Below are positions 35,422 through 44,688 of a stretch of 50,903 nucleotides of DNA, piece by piece; within the stretch, counting starts at the first letter, position 1, and each line of letters starts with the position of its first letter. The translations under genes and the position numbers were made by a program. Location: positions 1 through 50,903 of the forward strand of contig CAZZNQ010000019.1 in NCBI GenBank assembly GCA_964655775.1, written 5' to 3'. The DNA is from CAZZNQ01 sp964655775. GTDB lineage: Bacteria; Planctomycetota; Brocadiia; SM23-32. The notes beneath the pieces were generated by a model, which saw nothing but the letters and a program-made list of their open reading frames with translations, made no database searches and had not been told where the DNA came from.

Positions 35422-37218
35422 CTAGCCGAGGTTGAGCAGGCGCAGGATGTCGTTCCAGGTCACGTAGACGGCGAGCGCCAGTATGAGCACGAGTCCCACG
35501 CTCTGCGCGATCGCCAGGAACCGCTCCTCCAGCCGCTTGCCACGTATCTTCTCGATGGCCAGCAGCACCAGGTAGCCGCCGTCCAGCACGGGGATGGGCA
35601 GGATGTTCATGAACCCGACGGCGGCGCTGATCATGGCGGTCAGGTGGATCAGGCGCGGTATGCCCAGCCTGGCCGCCAGGAAGGAGACGTGCGCGATGGT
35701 GATGATGCCGCCGACGGTCTTGGGGCTGACCCTGCGGGTGGCGAAGCCCTTGATGGTCAGGAAGATCTCTCCGAGCGTCTCGTACGTATTCCGGAAACCG
35801 GCCCGGACGGCGCCGATCACGCCGTAACGCTTGCTGACCATCTTGGGCTTGTCCATCGCGATGCCCAACTGGCCGACGGATTCGGCGGTCTCTGTCTGCG
35901 GCTTGATGCGCGCGGTGAACGTCTCCCCGTCGCGGGTCCAGGACACCTCCACCTCGTCGCGCCCCGCGGCAGCGAGTCCGGACGATATCCCTTCCCAGTC
36001 CGTCACCTTGTCCCCAGCGACGCGGACGACCAGGTCCCCGGGCCGCATCCCGGCGTTCCAGGCCGGCCCGTCTTCGCTGACCCAGGACAGCCGTGCGGAC
36101 TGGTCGAATACAACGCTGTGCAGGAATCGCACCAGCGCCAAACCGTCCTCCACGGTCAGTTCGACCTCGCGTGTCTCTCCCTCGCGGGCCACTTCCAGGC
36201 GGACCTCGCCGAAGTTTCGGCGTATCTGCGCCTCCAGTCCCACCGCGCTGGCCACGGTCACGCCGTTGACGGCCACGATGCGGTCTCCCGGCCGCAGCCC
36301 GGCCTCCCTGGCGGGACCCGTGGGTTCGACCATCGTCACCTTGCTGGAAGCGCCGCTGACGCCGATCATGTAGCGCTCGGCCGGAATCGGCGTCGCCTCA
36401 AGGGTGAGGGTCTTCTCCCCGCGCTCCACCAGCAGCGTCAGAGGGACGCCTGGCTGCGATGAGTAGCGGAGCTCGACCTCCTGGGCGGTCTCGACCGGTT
36501 CGCCATTGACGGAGACGATGCGGTCGCCGATCTCGATACCCGCTTCGCTCGCCGGCGAGCCGTCCGCCGCCAGCCCGGTCACCACCGGCTCGTATGCCGG
36601 CACGATGCCGACGACCCGATAGCCCTGGCGCTTGCTGTACTGGGGGGAAAGGTCCACTGTGAACGTCCGCTCATCGCGCTGCACGCGCAGCTCCACGCTG
36701 TCGCGCCCGCCCAGGGCGACGGCCCGGACGATGTCCTTGAAGACCGGATCCTCAACGTCGTCAACGGCCACGATCCTGTCGCCCGGCTTCAGGCCGGCCA
36801 TCCACGCGGGGCCGCCGGGGGCGGTGTCGCCCACTTCCGCGGCCTCGAGGGGAACGCCCACGCTGTAGGCGATCACAAACAGAACCACGGCGAGAATGAA
36901 GTTCATGGTGACGCCGCCGATGACGTACAGGGCTCGTTGCCCGGGCGTCTTGGCCATAAAGTTGTCCGGCGAGGTCTCCTCATCGCCCTCGGCCATCTCG
37001 CCGGTGACCTTGACGTAGCCTCCCAGCGGCAGGAGCGAGATGCGGTAATCCGTGCCTCCCCACTTGAAGCCGACGATGCGCTTCCAGAAGCCGATGGAGA
37101 AGACCTCGACTCGCATGCCGACGGCCTTGGCCATCACAAGGTGCCCGAACTCGTGAACGACGATGATCAGGCTGACGGCGAACGTCGCCAGAAGTATGTC
37201 TAGAATAGTCGCAGGCAA
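35422..37218 (-). CDS. rseP: RseP-type site-2 metalloprotease with four PDZ domains
   Basis: A 598-residue M50 protease, much longer than E. coli RseP (450). The zinc motif HEFGH is at residues 22-26 in the first membrane helix; the C-terminal NILPIPVLDGG motif supplies the third ligand. Between the early helices and the last ones I count four PDZ-like repeats, each with a version of GPAxxAGLxPGDRIVAVNG (GPAWMAGLKPGDRIVAVDD, SEAGIEIGDRIVSVNG, REAGLRPGDRIVAVNG, WNAGMRPGDLVVRVAG). RseP cuts anti-sigma factors and leftover signal peptides in the inner membrane. Its start overlaps the dxr 3' end by 19 bases, the classic ispG/dxr/rseP neighbourhood. Confidence 0.94.
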   Translation of the reverse strand: MPATILDILLATFAVSLIIVVHEFGHLVMAKAVGMRVEVFSIGFWKRIVGFKWGGTDYRISLLPLGGYVKVTGEMAEGDEETSPDNFMAKTPGQRALYVIGGVTMNFILAVVLFVIAYSVGVPLEAAEVGDTAPGGPAWMAGLKPGDRIVAVDDVEDPVFKDIVRAVALGGRDSVELRVQRDERTFTVDLSPQYSKRQGYRVVGIVPAYEPVVTGLAADGSPASEAGIEIGDRIVSVNGEPVETAQEVELRYSSQPGVPLTLLVERGEKTLTLEATPIPAERYMIGVSGASSKVTMVEPTGPAREAGLRPGDRIVAVNGVTVASAVGLEAQIRRNFGEVRLEVAREGETREVELTVEDGLALVRFLHSVVFDQSARLSWVSEDGPAWNAGMRPGDLVVRVAGDKVTDWEGISSGLAAAGRDEVEVSWTRDGETFTARIKPQTETAESVGQLGIAMDKPKMVSKRYGVIGAVRAGFRNTYETLGEIFLTIKGFATRRVSPKTVGGIITIAHVSFLAARLGIPRLIHLTAMISAAVGFMNILPIPVLDGGYLVLLAIEKIRGKRLEERFLAIAQSVGLVLILALAVYVTWNDILRLLNLG

Positions 37219-38369
37219 CGCGCGGCCTCCTCTCGTGCCCAGCGATCCGCCGCAATCAGTTCATCCACCGAAGGCGTCTCGACCAGATCGTGCCGGTCCA
37301 GCACCTTCTCCACAACGGTAACGATATCCATAAAGCCGATGCGCCCGTCCAGGAACGCCCAGACGGCCGCCTCGTTCGCCGCGCTGAGCACGGCCCCGCT
37401 GGTCCCGCCCAGGCCTGCCACCCGGTACCCGAGCCTCAGTGCGGGAAACGCTTCCATGTCGGGGCGCGCGAACTCCAGGCGCCCGGCCTCCGCCAGATCC
37501 AGCGTCCGCACGCCTCCGGACAGCCGCCGGGGGTAGCCAAGTGCATACTTGATGGGCACGCGCATGTCCGGCGCGCTCATGTGACAGATGACCGAACCGT
37601 CCGCCATACGCACCATCGCGTGAACGATGCTCTGCGGATGGATCATCACTTCTATGCGGTCCGGCTCCAGCCCGAACAACCAGCGGGCCTCGATCACCTC
37701 CTGCGCCTTGTTCATCAGGTTCGCGCTGTCCACGCTGATCTTGGGGCCCATCGACCAGGTGGGGTGCCGCAATGCCTCTTCGGGCAGGACAGCAGCCATT
37801 TCCTCGGTGCTCCGGCCGAGGAAAGGCCCCCCGCTGGCCGTCAGCACCACGCTCTCCACTTCGTCCAGATCCACATCGCTGAGCAACTGGAAGACGGCGC
37901 TGTGCTCGCTGTCCACGGGCAGAATCATAGCGCCGTTCGCGTCCGCCAGTTCGCTGAGCAACGGCCCGCCCATCACCACGGCTTCCTTGTTCGCCAACGC
38001 CAATGCGGCCCCGCTCTCCAGGGCGGCCACCGCCGCGGGCAGGCCCACATTCCCTGTAACCGCGCTCACCACAATGTCCACGCCCCCGCGGCCAGCCAGC
38101 TCGCTGAGCGCGTTGTCGCCGGTAAGCAACTCTACGTCCATACCGTTGATCTGCTCCGCGAACCGCCGGCAGGCCGATTCGTCGCAAAGCGCAGCGACGG
38201 ACGCATCGAACTCCCGAACTTGATCCGCCAGCTCGCGCCAGCGGCCGTGCGCGGCGAGTCCCACCACCCGAAACCGATCCGGCATGCTGCGCACCACGTC
38301 CAGTGTCTGGGTGCCCACAGACCCCGTGCTGCCCAGGACGACGATACTCTTGCAGTCATTCGGCGACAT
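37200..38369 (-). CDS. dxr: 1-deoxy-D-xylulose 5-phosphate reductoisomerase
   Basis: About 389 residues. Motifs: NADPH-binding VVLGSTGSVGTQTLDVV, ANKEAVVMGGPLL, the metal and substrate site PVDSEHSAVFQLL, LTASGGPFLGRS, HPTWSMGPKISVDSANLMNKAQE and EVMIHPQSIVHAMV. Dxr makes 2-C-methyl-D-erythritol 4-phosphate, the committed step of non-mevalonate isoprenoid synthesis. It lies 20 bases after ispG, another gene of that pathway, and overlaps rseP. The ATG at 38369 is used; a GTG at 38387 is also possible. Neither has a strong ribosome site. Confidence 0.97.
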   Translation of the reverse strand: MSPNDCKSIVVLGSTGSVGTQTLDVVRSMPDRFRVVGLAAHGRWRELADQVREFDASVAALCDESACRRFAEQINGMDVELLTGDNALSELAGRGGVDIVVSAVTGNVGLPAAVAALESGAALALANKEAVVMGGPLLSELADANGAMILPVDSEHSAVFQLLSDVDLDEVESVVLTASGGPFLGRSTEEMAAVLPEEALRHPTWSMGPKISVDSANLMNKAQEVIEARWLFGLEPDRIEVMIHPQSIVHAMVRMADGSVICHMSAPDMRVPIKYALGYPRRLSGGVRTLDLAEAGRLEFARPDMEAFPALRLGYRVAGLGGTSGAVLSAANEAAVWAFLDGRIGFMDIVTVVEKVLDRHDLVETPSVDELIAADRWAREEAARCLRLF

Positions 38370-38389
38370 GAGACCGGATCCGATCACAG

Positions 38390-39493
38390 TCAGGACGAGA
38401 CCAACTTGTCCACCTCTTCCATCAGCGCGTCAGCCAGGGACCCGGCGGGCACCTTCCGCAGCTTCTTGCCGCCACGGAAAACGAACCCGAAGTCCACTCC
38501 CCCGGCGATCCCGACGTCCGCCTCGGCGGCTTCGCCCGGACCGTTCACAACGCAACCCATCACGGCGATCTTCAGGCCCGGCGGATAATCGCGAGTGCGC
38601 TCTTCGATCTCGGCCACCAGGGCCGAAAGGTCCAGGCTGCAACGGGCACAGGTCGGGCACGAGATCAACTCCGGACCCCGCGGGCTGCGCAGCTCCAACG
38701 CCTCGAGAATCGCCAGACCGGTGCGCACCTCGTTATGGGGCCGCCCGGTCATGGACACCCGGATCGTGTCGCCTATACCCTCGGCCAGAAGCGCGCCGAT
38801 TCCCACGCAGCTCTTCACGATGCTCGTCTCCGGCGGTCCGGCGGCGGTAACGCCCACGTGCAGCGGGTAGTCGCACATCCCAGCCACCTTTCGGTAGGCG
38901 GCGAGCGTGGTCGGCACGTCGCTGGCCTTCAGGCTCAGCACCAGCGATCCCATGCCTTCGGCTTCGGCCTCGCTGCAGTAATCGAGCGTCTGCCTGACCA
39001 TCAGTTCGGCCAGGTCCTCCGCTTCCGCCTCAGGCGCCACCTCCAGGCCCTGCCTCGGGCGTATCGACCCGCTGTTGACGCCGATACGCACCTTTATGTC
39101 CGCCCCGGCGGCCCGTCGGTAGACCTCGCGCAGCCCTTCGCGATCCTGCATGTTGCCGGGGTTTATGCGCACCCCGTGGGCACCCGCCTCGATGCTCAAC
39201 AGGGCCAGTCGATGGTCGAAATGGATATCCGCAATCACGGGCAGAGGCGAAGACTCCACGATGCTGCGCAACGCGTCCGCCGAAGCCCGGTTCGGCACCG
39301 CACATCGGATGATCTCGCAGCCCAGGTCGGCAAGCTCATTGATCTGGCGCACGGTGGCCTCAACGTCCTCGGTGTGCGTCTTGGTCATGGACTGAACGCT
39401 GACGGGAGCGCCGGCGCCGATAGGCACGTCGCCGACATTCACCCGACGCGTCCTGCGGCGGGGAAGAGCGGCTGCAGCCGTTCCTTGGCTCAC
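38390..39493 (-). CDS. ispG: 4-hydroxy-3-methylbut-2-en-1-yl diphosphate synthase
   Basis: A 367-residue IspG (GcpE), compact bacterial form. N-terminal TIM-barrel motifs: VSVQSMTKTHTEDVEATV, GCEIIRCAVPN, LPVIADIHFDH, GVRINPGNM and VRIGVNSGSI. The C-terminal iron-sulfur region has CPTCARC near 279-285 and GCVVNGPGEA near 316, giving the cysteines and Glu for the 4Fe-4S cluster. It converts methylerythritol cyclodiphosphate to HMBPP with reduced ferredoxin or flavodoxin. It starts at GTG with GAGAAG upstream, about 70 bases after a strong promoter, and heads the ispG-dxr-rseP operon. Confidence 0.97.
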   Translation of the reverse strand: MSQGTAAAALPRRRTRRVNVGDVPIGAGAPVSVQSMTKTHTEDVEATVRQINELADLGCEIIRCAVPNRASADALRSIVESSPLPVIADIHFDHRLALLSIEAGAHGVRINPGNMQDREGLREVYRRAAGADIKVRIGVNSGSIRPRQGLEVAPEAEAEDLAELMVRQTLDYCSEAEAEGMGSLVLSLKASDVPTTLAAYRKVAGMCDYPLHVGVTAAGPPETSIVKSCVGIGALLAEGIGDTIRVSMTGRPHNEVRTGLAILEALELRSPRGPELISCPTCARCSLDLSALVAEIEERTRDYPPGLKIAVMGCVVNGPGEAAEADVGIAGGVDFGFVFRGGKKLRKVPAGSLADALMEEVDKLVSS

Positions 39494-39568
39494 GGCAATC
39501 TTCTCGCGTTTGTAGGTTTACAGTGACCGGTCGGCCGGCGGCGGACACGGAACGATACAATAGAGTCC

Positions 39569-39597
39569 ATTATACGTTCCCGGCCCGACCGAATCAA
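39569..39597 (-). promoter_or_regulatory. Predicted strong promoter for ispG-dxr-rseP
   Basis: On the minus strand TTGATT (39597-39592), a 17-base spacer and a perfect TATAAT (39574-39569). The -35 overlaps the T-run of the upstream araB terminator. Confidence 0.75.
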
Positions 39598-39622
39598 AAA
39601 CCGTCGCGGTCGCGCGCTACGG
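39596..39622 (-). terminator. Probable terminator of araB
   Basis: On the minus strand CCGT (39622-39619), a 2-base bulge, CGCG, a CGAC loop, CGCG and ACGG, then TTTTT at 39600-39596. It begins seven bases after the araB stop. Confidence 0.55.
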
Positions 39623-39629
39623 CATATCC

Positions 39630-41285
39630 TTACCGTCCGCCCCGCAGACGATGCATAACGCGCTCGGTGCGACCGAAGTAATCGTGCAGGACCAGGTACT
39701 CTCCGTACAGGCGTCGGTAGGCTTCCGCGCATTGGGCATGCGGCCGGTAGACCTGCGAGGGCGCCGCTACCAGGGCATCTGCCGCCTGCCGAACGGAGGC
39801 GTAGCCCCCCTTCTCCTCGCCTGCGGCGGCAGCTCCCATCAGTGCGCTGCCCAGAGCGGCGGTCTGTCCCGATGCCGCGACTTCGACGGGAGCGTCCAGA
39901 ACGTCCGACAGGATCTGCATGGCCATGGGATTACGTTGCGGGATTCCGCCGCAGGCCACGAACCGGTCGACGGCGACGCCGGCGTCACGGTAGGCGTCTA
40001 CGATGCGCCTGGTCCCGAACATGACGGCCTCAACGCAGGCCCGATAGATCTCCTCTGGAAGGCTGTCGAGCGTCAGGCCGACGATGGCCCCACTCAGGTG
40101 GGGGTCCATCAACACGCTCCGGTTGCCGTTCCACCAGTCAAGCGCAACCAGACCACTCTCCCCCGGCTGCAGGTCCGATGCCCTACGGCTGAGCAGTTCG
40201 TGCAGACTGATGCCTTGGAGTTCGGCCTCCGCCGCGTACGAGGCCGGCGCGCAGTTCTCAACGAACCACGCGAAGACGTCGCCGCCCGAGGTCTGCCCGG
40301 ACTCGTAGCCGTAATAGCCCGGGAGGATGCCGTCCTCGACCACGCCGGCAACGCCCTCAAAGAACTGCAATCGGTCCGCAAGCAGCATGTGGCAGAACGA
40401 AGTGCCCATCACGACGGCCATCACGTTCGGCTCGACCACGCCGCATCCGGGCACGGAAGCGTGCGCATCGATGGCGGCGGCGCCGATGCGCGTGCCCGCG
40501 GCCAGTCCCAGCCGCTCCGCCCAGTCGTCCCTGAGTTCGCCAACGCAGACGCCGGGCGCAACGACACGGCCGGGCAGCTTCTCGCTAAAGAGCCCCGACA
40601 GGGCGGGATCCAGCTCTGCCAGGAAGTCGTCGGAAGGCCAGCCCAGATCGCTCACGTACTGCGCCTTGTAACCGGCACAACAGGCATTGCGTACCAGGTT
40701 CGCCGTCAACTGCCACACAACCCAGTCGGCCGCTTCGGCGAAGACATCAGCGGCGCTGTAAACCTGGGGAGCGTGCCGAAGTGTTTCCAGGGCCTTGGGT
40801 ATCAGCCATTCGCTGGATATCCTGTGGGCGTAGTAATCCAGGAAGCGTTCGCCGCGTTCCTCGGCGACGGCCAGGACCTCGGCCGCTTCTTCGGCGGCTC
40901 CGTGGTGCTTCCAGAGCTTGACCCATGCGTGCGGATTGTCCCGCAGCTCGGGCAGCTTGCAGAGCGGCCGCCCGTCGGCTCTGCAGGGCAAGACGGTACA
41001 TGAGGTGAAGTCGAGGCCGATGCCCACAACTTCCTCCCCCTCGATTCCTGTCTCCCTCAGGACCCCGCGGACGGCGGCGGTCAGGGCGACGAGGTAGTCA
41101 TCGGGATCTTGAAGGAACCAGTCGCGGTCCAACGCCACAGCATCTCCGCCGGGCAATCGCTCGCTGATAACCCCACTGGCATAGTCGGTGCCGGCGATGG
41201 CAACTTCTTCGCCGGTCTGCAGGTCCAGAAGCAGAGCGCGCACCGATTCGGTTCCGAAGTCCAGCCCCAGGCTAAACCGCTTCAT
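39630..41285 (-). CDS. araB: Ribulokinase (FGGY carbohydrate kinase)
   Basis: A 551-residue FGGY kinase with the AraB pattern: FSLGLDFGTESVRALLLD (phosphate-1 motif), GIGLDFTSCTVLPC, KLWKHHGAAEEAAE, HRISSEWLIPKALE and WQLTANLVRNACCAGYKAQ. C-terminal motifs are GTSFCHMLLAD, ALDWWNGNRSVLMDPHLSG and DRFVACGGIPQRNPMAMQI. It phosphorylates L-ribulose (and often other ribuloses) to the 5-phosphate. The start at 41285 gives a normal length; upstream in-frame codons to 41390 fall within the purQ end. AraA, araD and a regulator are not in the window. It follows purQ by 28 bases. Confidence 0.93.
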   Translation of the reverse strand: MKRFSLGLDFGTESVRALLLDLQTGEEVAIAGTDYASGVISERLPGGDAVALDRDWFLQDPDDYLVALTAAVRGVLRETGIEGEEVVGIGLDFTSCTVLPCRADGRPLCKLPELRDNPHAWVKLWKHHGAAEEAAEVLAVAEERGERFLDYYAHRISSEWLIPKALETLRHAPQVYSAADVFAEAADWVVWQLTANLVRNACCAGYKAQYVSDLGWPSDDFLAELDPALSGLFSEKLPGRVVAPGVCVGELRDDWAERLGLAAGTRIGAAAIDAHASVPGCGVVEPNVMAVVMGTSFCHMLLADRLQFFEGVAGVVEDGILPGYYGYESGQTSGGDVFAWFVENCAPASYAAEAELQGISLHELLSRRASDLQPGESGLVALDWWNGNRSVLMDPHLSGAIVGLTLDSLPEEIYRACVEAVMFGTRRIVDAYRDAGVAVDRFVACGGIPQRNPMAMQILSDVLDAPVEVAASGQTAALGSALMGAAAAGEEKGGYASVRQAADALVAAPSQVYRPHAQCAEAYRRLYGEYLVLHDYFGRTERVMHRLRGGR

Positions 41286-41313
41286 CGCATTGCCCCGTGG
41301 ATAGCCATAATGC

Positions 41314-42111
41314 CTACTCGGACCGCGAAACGGCCACCACCTGCCCAGCGGCGAACTCGACGGCCCGTCGGAAGACACGCAGCCCTTCACCCTCTTCGCT
41401 CAGCCCCTCGCGCGGCCAGCGGGGGTCCTGCAGTGGCAGGCAATGCCGCTCCGGATGCGGCATCATGCCGACGATACGGCCGGTCGGGTCGCATATGCCG
41501 GCGATATCGTCCATTGAGCCGTTGGGGTTCCAGGGGTAGTCCGGATGCTCGCCTTCAGGGCCGGTGTACCGGCAGACAACCTGCCCGTTCTCGCGCAGTT
41601 GCTCCAGCACCTCGGGATCCTCGACGACGAACTTCCCCTCAGCGTGAGCGACCGGCAGGAAAAGCCGTTCGCCCCCATTCAGCACCACTGACTTGTTCGG
41701 AGGCACGTCCAGGTAGGTCCACCTGTCTTCGAACCTGTGCGAATCGTTGAAGGTGAGCGTGGCCTGCTGCGTCCACAAGCTCAGGCCGGGCAGCAACCCC
41801 GTCTTGACAAGGACCTGGAAGCCGTTGCATATCCCGATGATGAGTTTGCCATCGGCGAGGAACCGCTCCAGCGGCGCGCGCAGCTTCACCAGCATCTCGT
41901 TGGCGAGCACCTTCCCCGCTCCGAGATCGTCGCCGTAGCTGAACCCGCCGGGGATGGCAAGGATGTGGAAATCGTCGAGTCGCCCCGAGTCGAGGCGCAG
42001 TTTGTTGACATGGAGTCTGCTGACCTGCGCACCCGCCAGTTGGAAGGCAAACTCCGTCTCCCGGTCGCAGTTGGTTCCGGCCGTCCGCAAGACAAGCACG
42101 TTGACGTCCAT
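41314..42111 (-). CDS. purQ: Phosphoribosylformylglycinamidine synthase, glutaminase subunit
   Basis: A 265-residue class I glutamine amidotransferase. Motifs: LVLRTAGTNCDRETEFAF, AIPGGFSYGDDLGAGKVLAN, GICNGFQVLVK with catalytic Cys95, and MMPHPERH with the catalytic His. PurQ releases ammonia from glutamine for FGAR amidation in purine synthesis, with PurL and PurS, neither of which is nearby. It is somewhat longer than B. subtilis PurQ (227). The start at 42111 is the natural family N-terminus; an upstream in-frame start would add 30 atypical residues. It shares strand with araB without obvious functional link. Confidence 0.94.
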   Translation of the reverse strand: MDVNVLVLRTAGTNCDRETEFAFQLAGAQVSRLHVNKLRLDSGRLDDFHILAIPGGFSYGDDLGAGKVLANEMLVKLRAPLERFLADGKLIIGICNGFQVLVKTGLLPGLSLWTQQATLTFNDSHRFEDRWTYLDVPPNKSVVLNGGERLFLPVAHAEGKFVVEDPEVLEQLRENGQVVCRYTGPEGEHPDYPWNPNGSMDDIAGICDPTGRIVGMMPHPERHCLPLQDPRWPREGLSEEGEGLRVFRRAVEFAAGQVVAVSRSE

Positions 42112-42213
42112 GTGGCTCTTGGTCACCCGTTCGGAGGAGAATCGGCAACGCCCGGTCCGCACCCGCCATTCTATGCGGTCACGGGGCGATTGCAAGTTCA
42201 CCTGCCCAGCCCG

Positions 42214-44688
42214 TCAGGGCGCCAGAGTCACCTCGCCGTCACCGTCGGCGTCGATCCAGAAGGGATTCGTCAGCGCCCATGGTTGGGGAGCCGGATCTGT
42301 CCCACCGTACACGATCTCCATCGGCCTTTCACCGCGCACGCACACAACGAACCACGCGTCCTGCGGTGCATCCAGATCGACTGTCTGATCGAAGCGCACG
42401 ACATCTGCGCTGACCGGCACTTCGATCTCTCGCACCGGGGCGCCGTTCGAGTACACCGTAACGCTGGTGACGTCCACCCAGGGTGCGGCGCGGACGCGGA
42501 TTCGCATCCGCACGACCGGACCCGCCGGCTGGTGGGTGCTGCCCACGGGATACCCGTCCAACTCCACGTCGAGAAACGGCCCGTTCGTGACGAAAGCATC
42601 GGGCGTCTCGCGCAGTCTCCCGATCGCCGTTCGCAGTTCCTCGGGCAACGGCCTGCCGCCTATCGCCGGACAGCGGAGGAACGTCCTGGACCTACCCGGA
42701 ACGTCGATGATGGCGCCCCGCGAACCCGAACCGCCCGTGGCGATGGTAGGATAGCCGGAGTCCAGCAACGCGAACCACGCCGGGAGCAGTCGCTCGGCTT
42801 CGTCAACTCGGTCGCCGGTCAGGATTTCCAGCGCATCGAACTGCGGGGGCGATCCCGCCTCCTGCGCCCACCATTCGGGCGTCTGCGGGGTCATTCCCCT
42901 CACGGCGAAGTACCCCCGATCCGGATCCAACGGCCGGTCAACCTGAACGAACTCATCTCCGCCGGGCGCACTGGCGGCCTCAGCGTCCGACGGTGAGGCC
43001 AACCGCCCCATCGGAAGCGTGGTGGAAGCTCCGAGATCGCCATCCAGGCTGCGTTCCGCGGGCATCAGCAGGCAGTCATGGAACGCGCCGGTGCCGCTGG
43101 CGACCGGCTTCGGATCCGAGACGACGGCTCCCACCAGGCCCTCACCGGCGACGGTCAGGGCCCGCTCCTCAAGCGTCAGCGCGCAGTCGGGGCTGCGGTC
43201 GGTGTGCACGCGGAAATCCACACTTACGTACTCGCCCGGATCAATGACGCGAGTCAGGCTTGCATCGGTCTCGCTTGTCTTGCCCTCAATCGCCACGACC
43301 TGCGCGACGGTCGCATCGAAGAGCGGTCCGTGCGATCCGACGAGCAGATACCCCTTGGGCTGCCCGTTCTGGCCCGGTGCGAGCGCAAGCGGGACGCGCT
43401 CGATGCCGCGCGTATAAACGACCGGCAGACACGCCGACGCCGGGAAGGCGGGCTGGCCCGACAACAGCGGCATGCTGCCGTCCGGATTCCTGACCGCCAG
43501 CCGGATTGTCGCCGGCGTTGCGTACTCGGCTATGCGGCACCGCGCTCTCGACAATGCCAGACACGCGGACGGTACGCCGACTTCCAGCTCGTGCGACATG
43601 CCGGGACCCGTCTTGACTACCAGCGGCCCTATCGGGGCGCAGCCCGGCACGTACCCCGTCAGCTCGTAATCCCCCGGGGCGACACACATGCTCGCGCAGC
43701 CGTCCGGGGTCGTCCAGAGCATGAAAGGCGAGCCCTCGGCCTGTGGCTTCACCATGAATCGGGCGTCCCGCACTGGCCGCTGGTCTCTCTCCCGGTGAAC
43801 GTGCAGGCGCACTGTGGACAGAGCCTCGGCGCCCTCCTGGTATCTTTCCCTCCACACGGCCTCCGGCCCGCCCGCTGCAGCCATCACGTGCCGGACGAAA
43901 CTCCGCGAAGCACCGGGCGCGATGTCCACCGTGCCATAGTGGAACTCCGAGAAGCCGACGTAATGGCGCGCCAGACGAGCGCTGCCCGTCGGCCCAAGAA
44001 GGCCCCACGCAAGCCCGCGCCACGACATGGCGAACCACGGCGCGGCAGCCTTGGTGCCGGCCGCGCACGGTCCAGTTCCCGGAGCGTAGGTCAGGGTCCG
44101 GCCCGTGTAGAGGACATCCTCCAGGTCAAACAGCGCCAGCATTCGCTCGCCATCGTTCCGAACCGTCGTCCGCACTTCGAGCGAGGCCGAATCCGGGCGG
44201 AGAAGGTAGACGGTCTCCACTGCGACTTCCCCCCTGCCGGCGAGCGTCCCCGACGCCACCAGCTTGGCGGGTTCGCCCACGGTTCCGCCGGGGGCAGCAA
44301 CCCTCACGCGGTCATAGCAAGGCGCTCGGCGCGGCTGGCCGCCCAGCATGGGCAGCAGCATGCGCATGCGATCCTCACCGCCCTGTGCAGCCGCGTCTAT
44401 CAGGTTGCCCCCGCCCAGGCCGGCCACGGTCCTGTCCGGCGCGGCAACCACAAAACGCACGAACGCGTTCTCGATGCAGTAGTCGCCGAGTCGGGACTCT
44501 GCCCCCCGACCGACGCACAGCCGGGAGGTGTCCTCAATCCTGCCGGCCAGGCTTGTCCCGGCGAAGTCGATCACGGGCTTCGGCGTGCAGACAATCGGCA
44601 CGCACGGTTCCGGTTCGCTCCGGCAGCCCACCGCCACCAGGGCCATGCCCGCCAGCACCGTAGCCATGGTCCCAAGCCGTGGCATCAT
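42214..44688 (-). CDS. Lipoprotein with a degenerate CehA/McbA-type PHP domain
   Basis: An 824-residue protein with a lipobox signal (MATVLAGMALVAVGC, acylation expected at Cys). Residues 30-450 form beta-rich domains of unclear family (SRLCVGRGAESRLGDYCIE; a carboxypeptidase-regulatory-like stretch near TTPDGCASMCVAPGDYELTG). From about residue 490 it follows the CehA/McbA PHP layout, but the metal motifs are changed: FRVH at 492-495 for HxH, SDPK at 524-527 for TDHN, VDRP at 583-586 for NHP, and GGSGSR at 652-657 for SDSH. The end ALTNPFWIDADGDGEV is typical of the family. It is probably not a metal enzyme. Its ATG overlaps the GH2 stop as ATGA. Confidence 0.8.
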   Translation of the reverse strand: MMPRLGTMATVLAGMALVAVGCRSEPEPCVPIVCTPKPVIDFAGTSLAGRIEDTSRLCVGRGAESRLGDYCIENAFVRFVVAAPDRTVAGLGGGNLIDAAAQGGEDRMRMLLPMLGGQPRRAPCYDRVRVAAPGGTVGEPAKLVASGTLAGRGEVAVETVYLLRPDSASLEVRTTVRNDGERMLALFDLEDVLYTGRTLTYAPGTGPCAAGTKAAAPWFAMSWRGLAWGLLGPTGSARLARHYVGFSEFHYGTVDIAPGASRSFVRHVMAAAGGPEAVWRERYQEGAEALSTVRLHVHRERDQRPVRDARFMVKPQAEGSPFMLWTTPDGCASMCVAPGDYELTGYVPGCAPIGPLVVKTGPGMSHELEVGVPSACLALSRARCRIAEYATPATIRLAVRNPDGSMPLLSGQPAFPASACLPVVYTRGIERVPLALAPGQNGQPKGYLLVGSHGPLFDATVAQVVAIEGKTSETDASLTRVIDPGEYVSVDFRVHTDRSPDCALTLEERALTVAGEGLVGAVVSDPKPVASGTGAFHDCLLMPAERSLDGDLGASTTLPMGRLASPSDAEAASAPGGDEFVQVDRPLDPDRGYFAVRGMTPQTPEWWAQEAGSPPQFDALEILTGDRVDEAERLLPAWFALLDSGYPTIATGGSGSRGAIIDVPGRSRTFLRCPAIGGRPLPEELRTAIGRLRETPDAFVTNGPFLDVELDGYPVGSTHQPAGPVVRMRIRVRAAPWVDVTSVTVYSNGAPVREIEVPVSADVVRFDQTVDLDAPQDAWFVVCVRGERPMEIVYGGTDPAPQPWALTNPFWIDADGDGEVTLAP

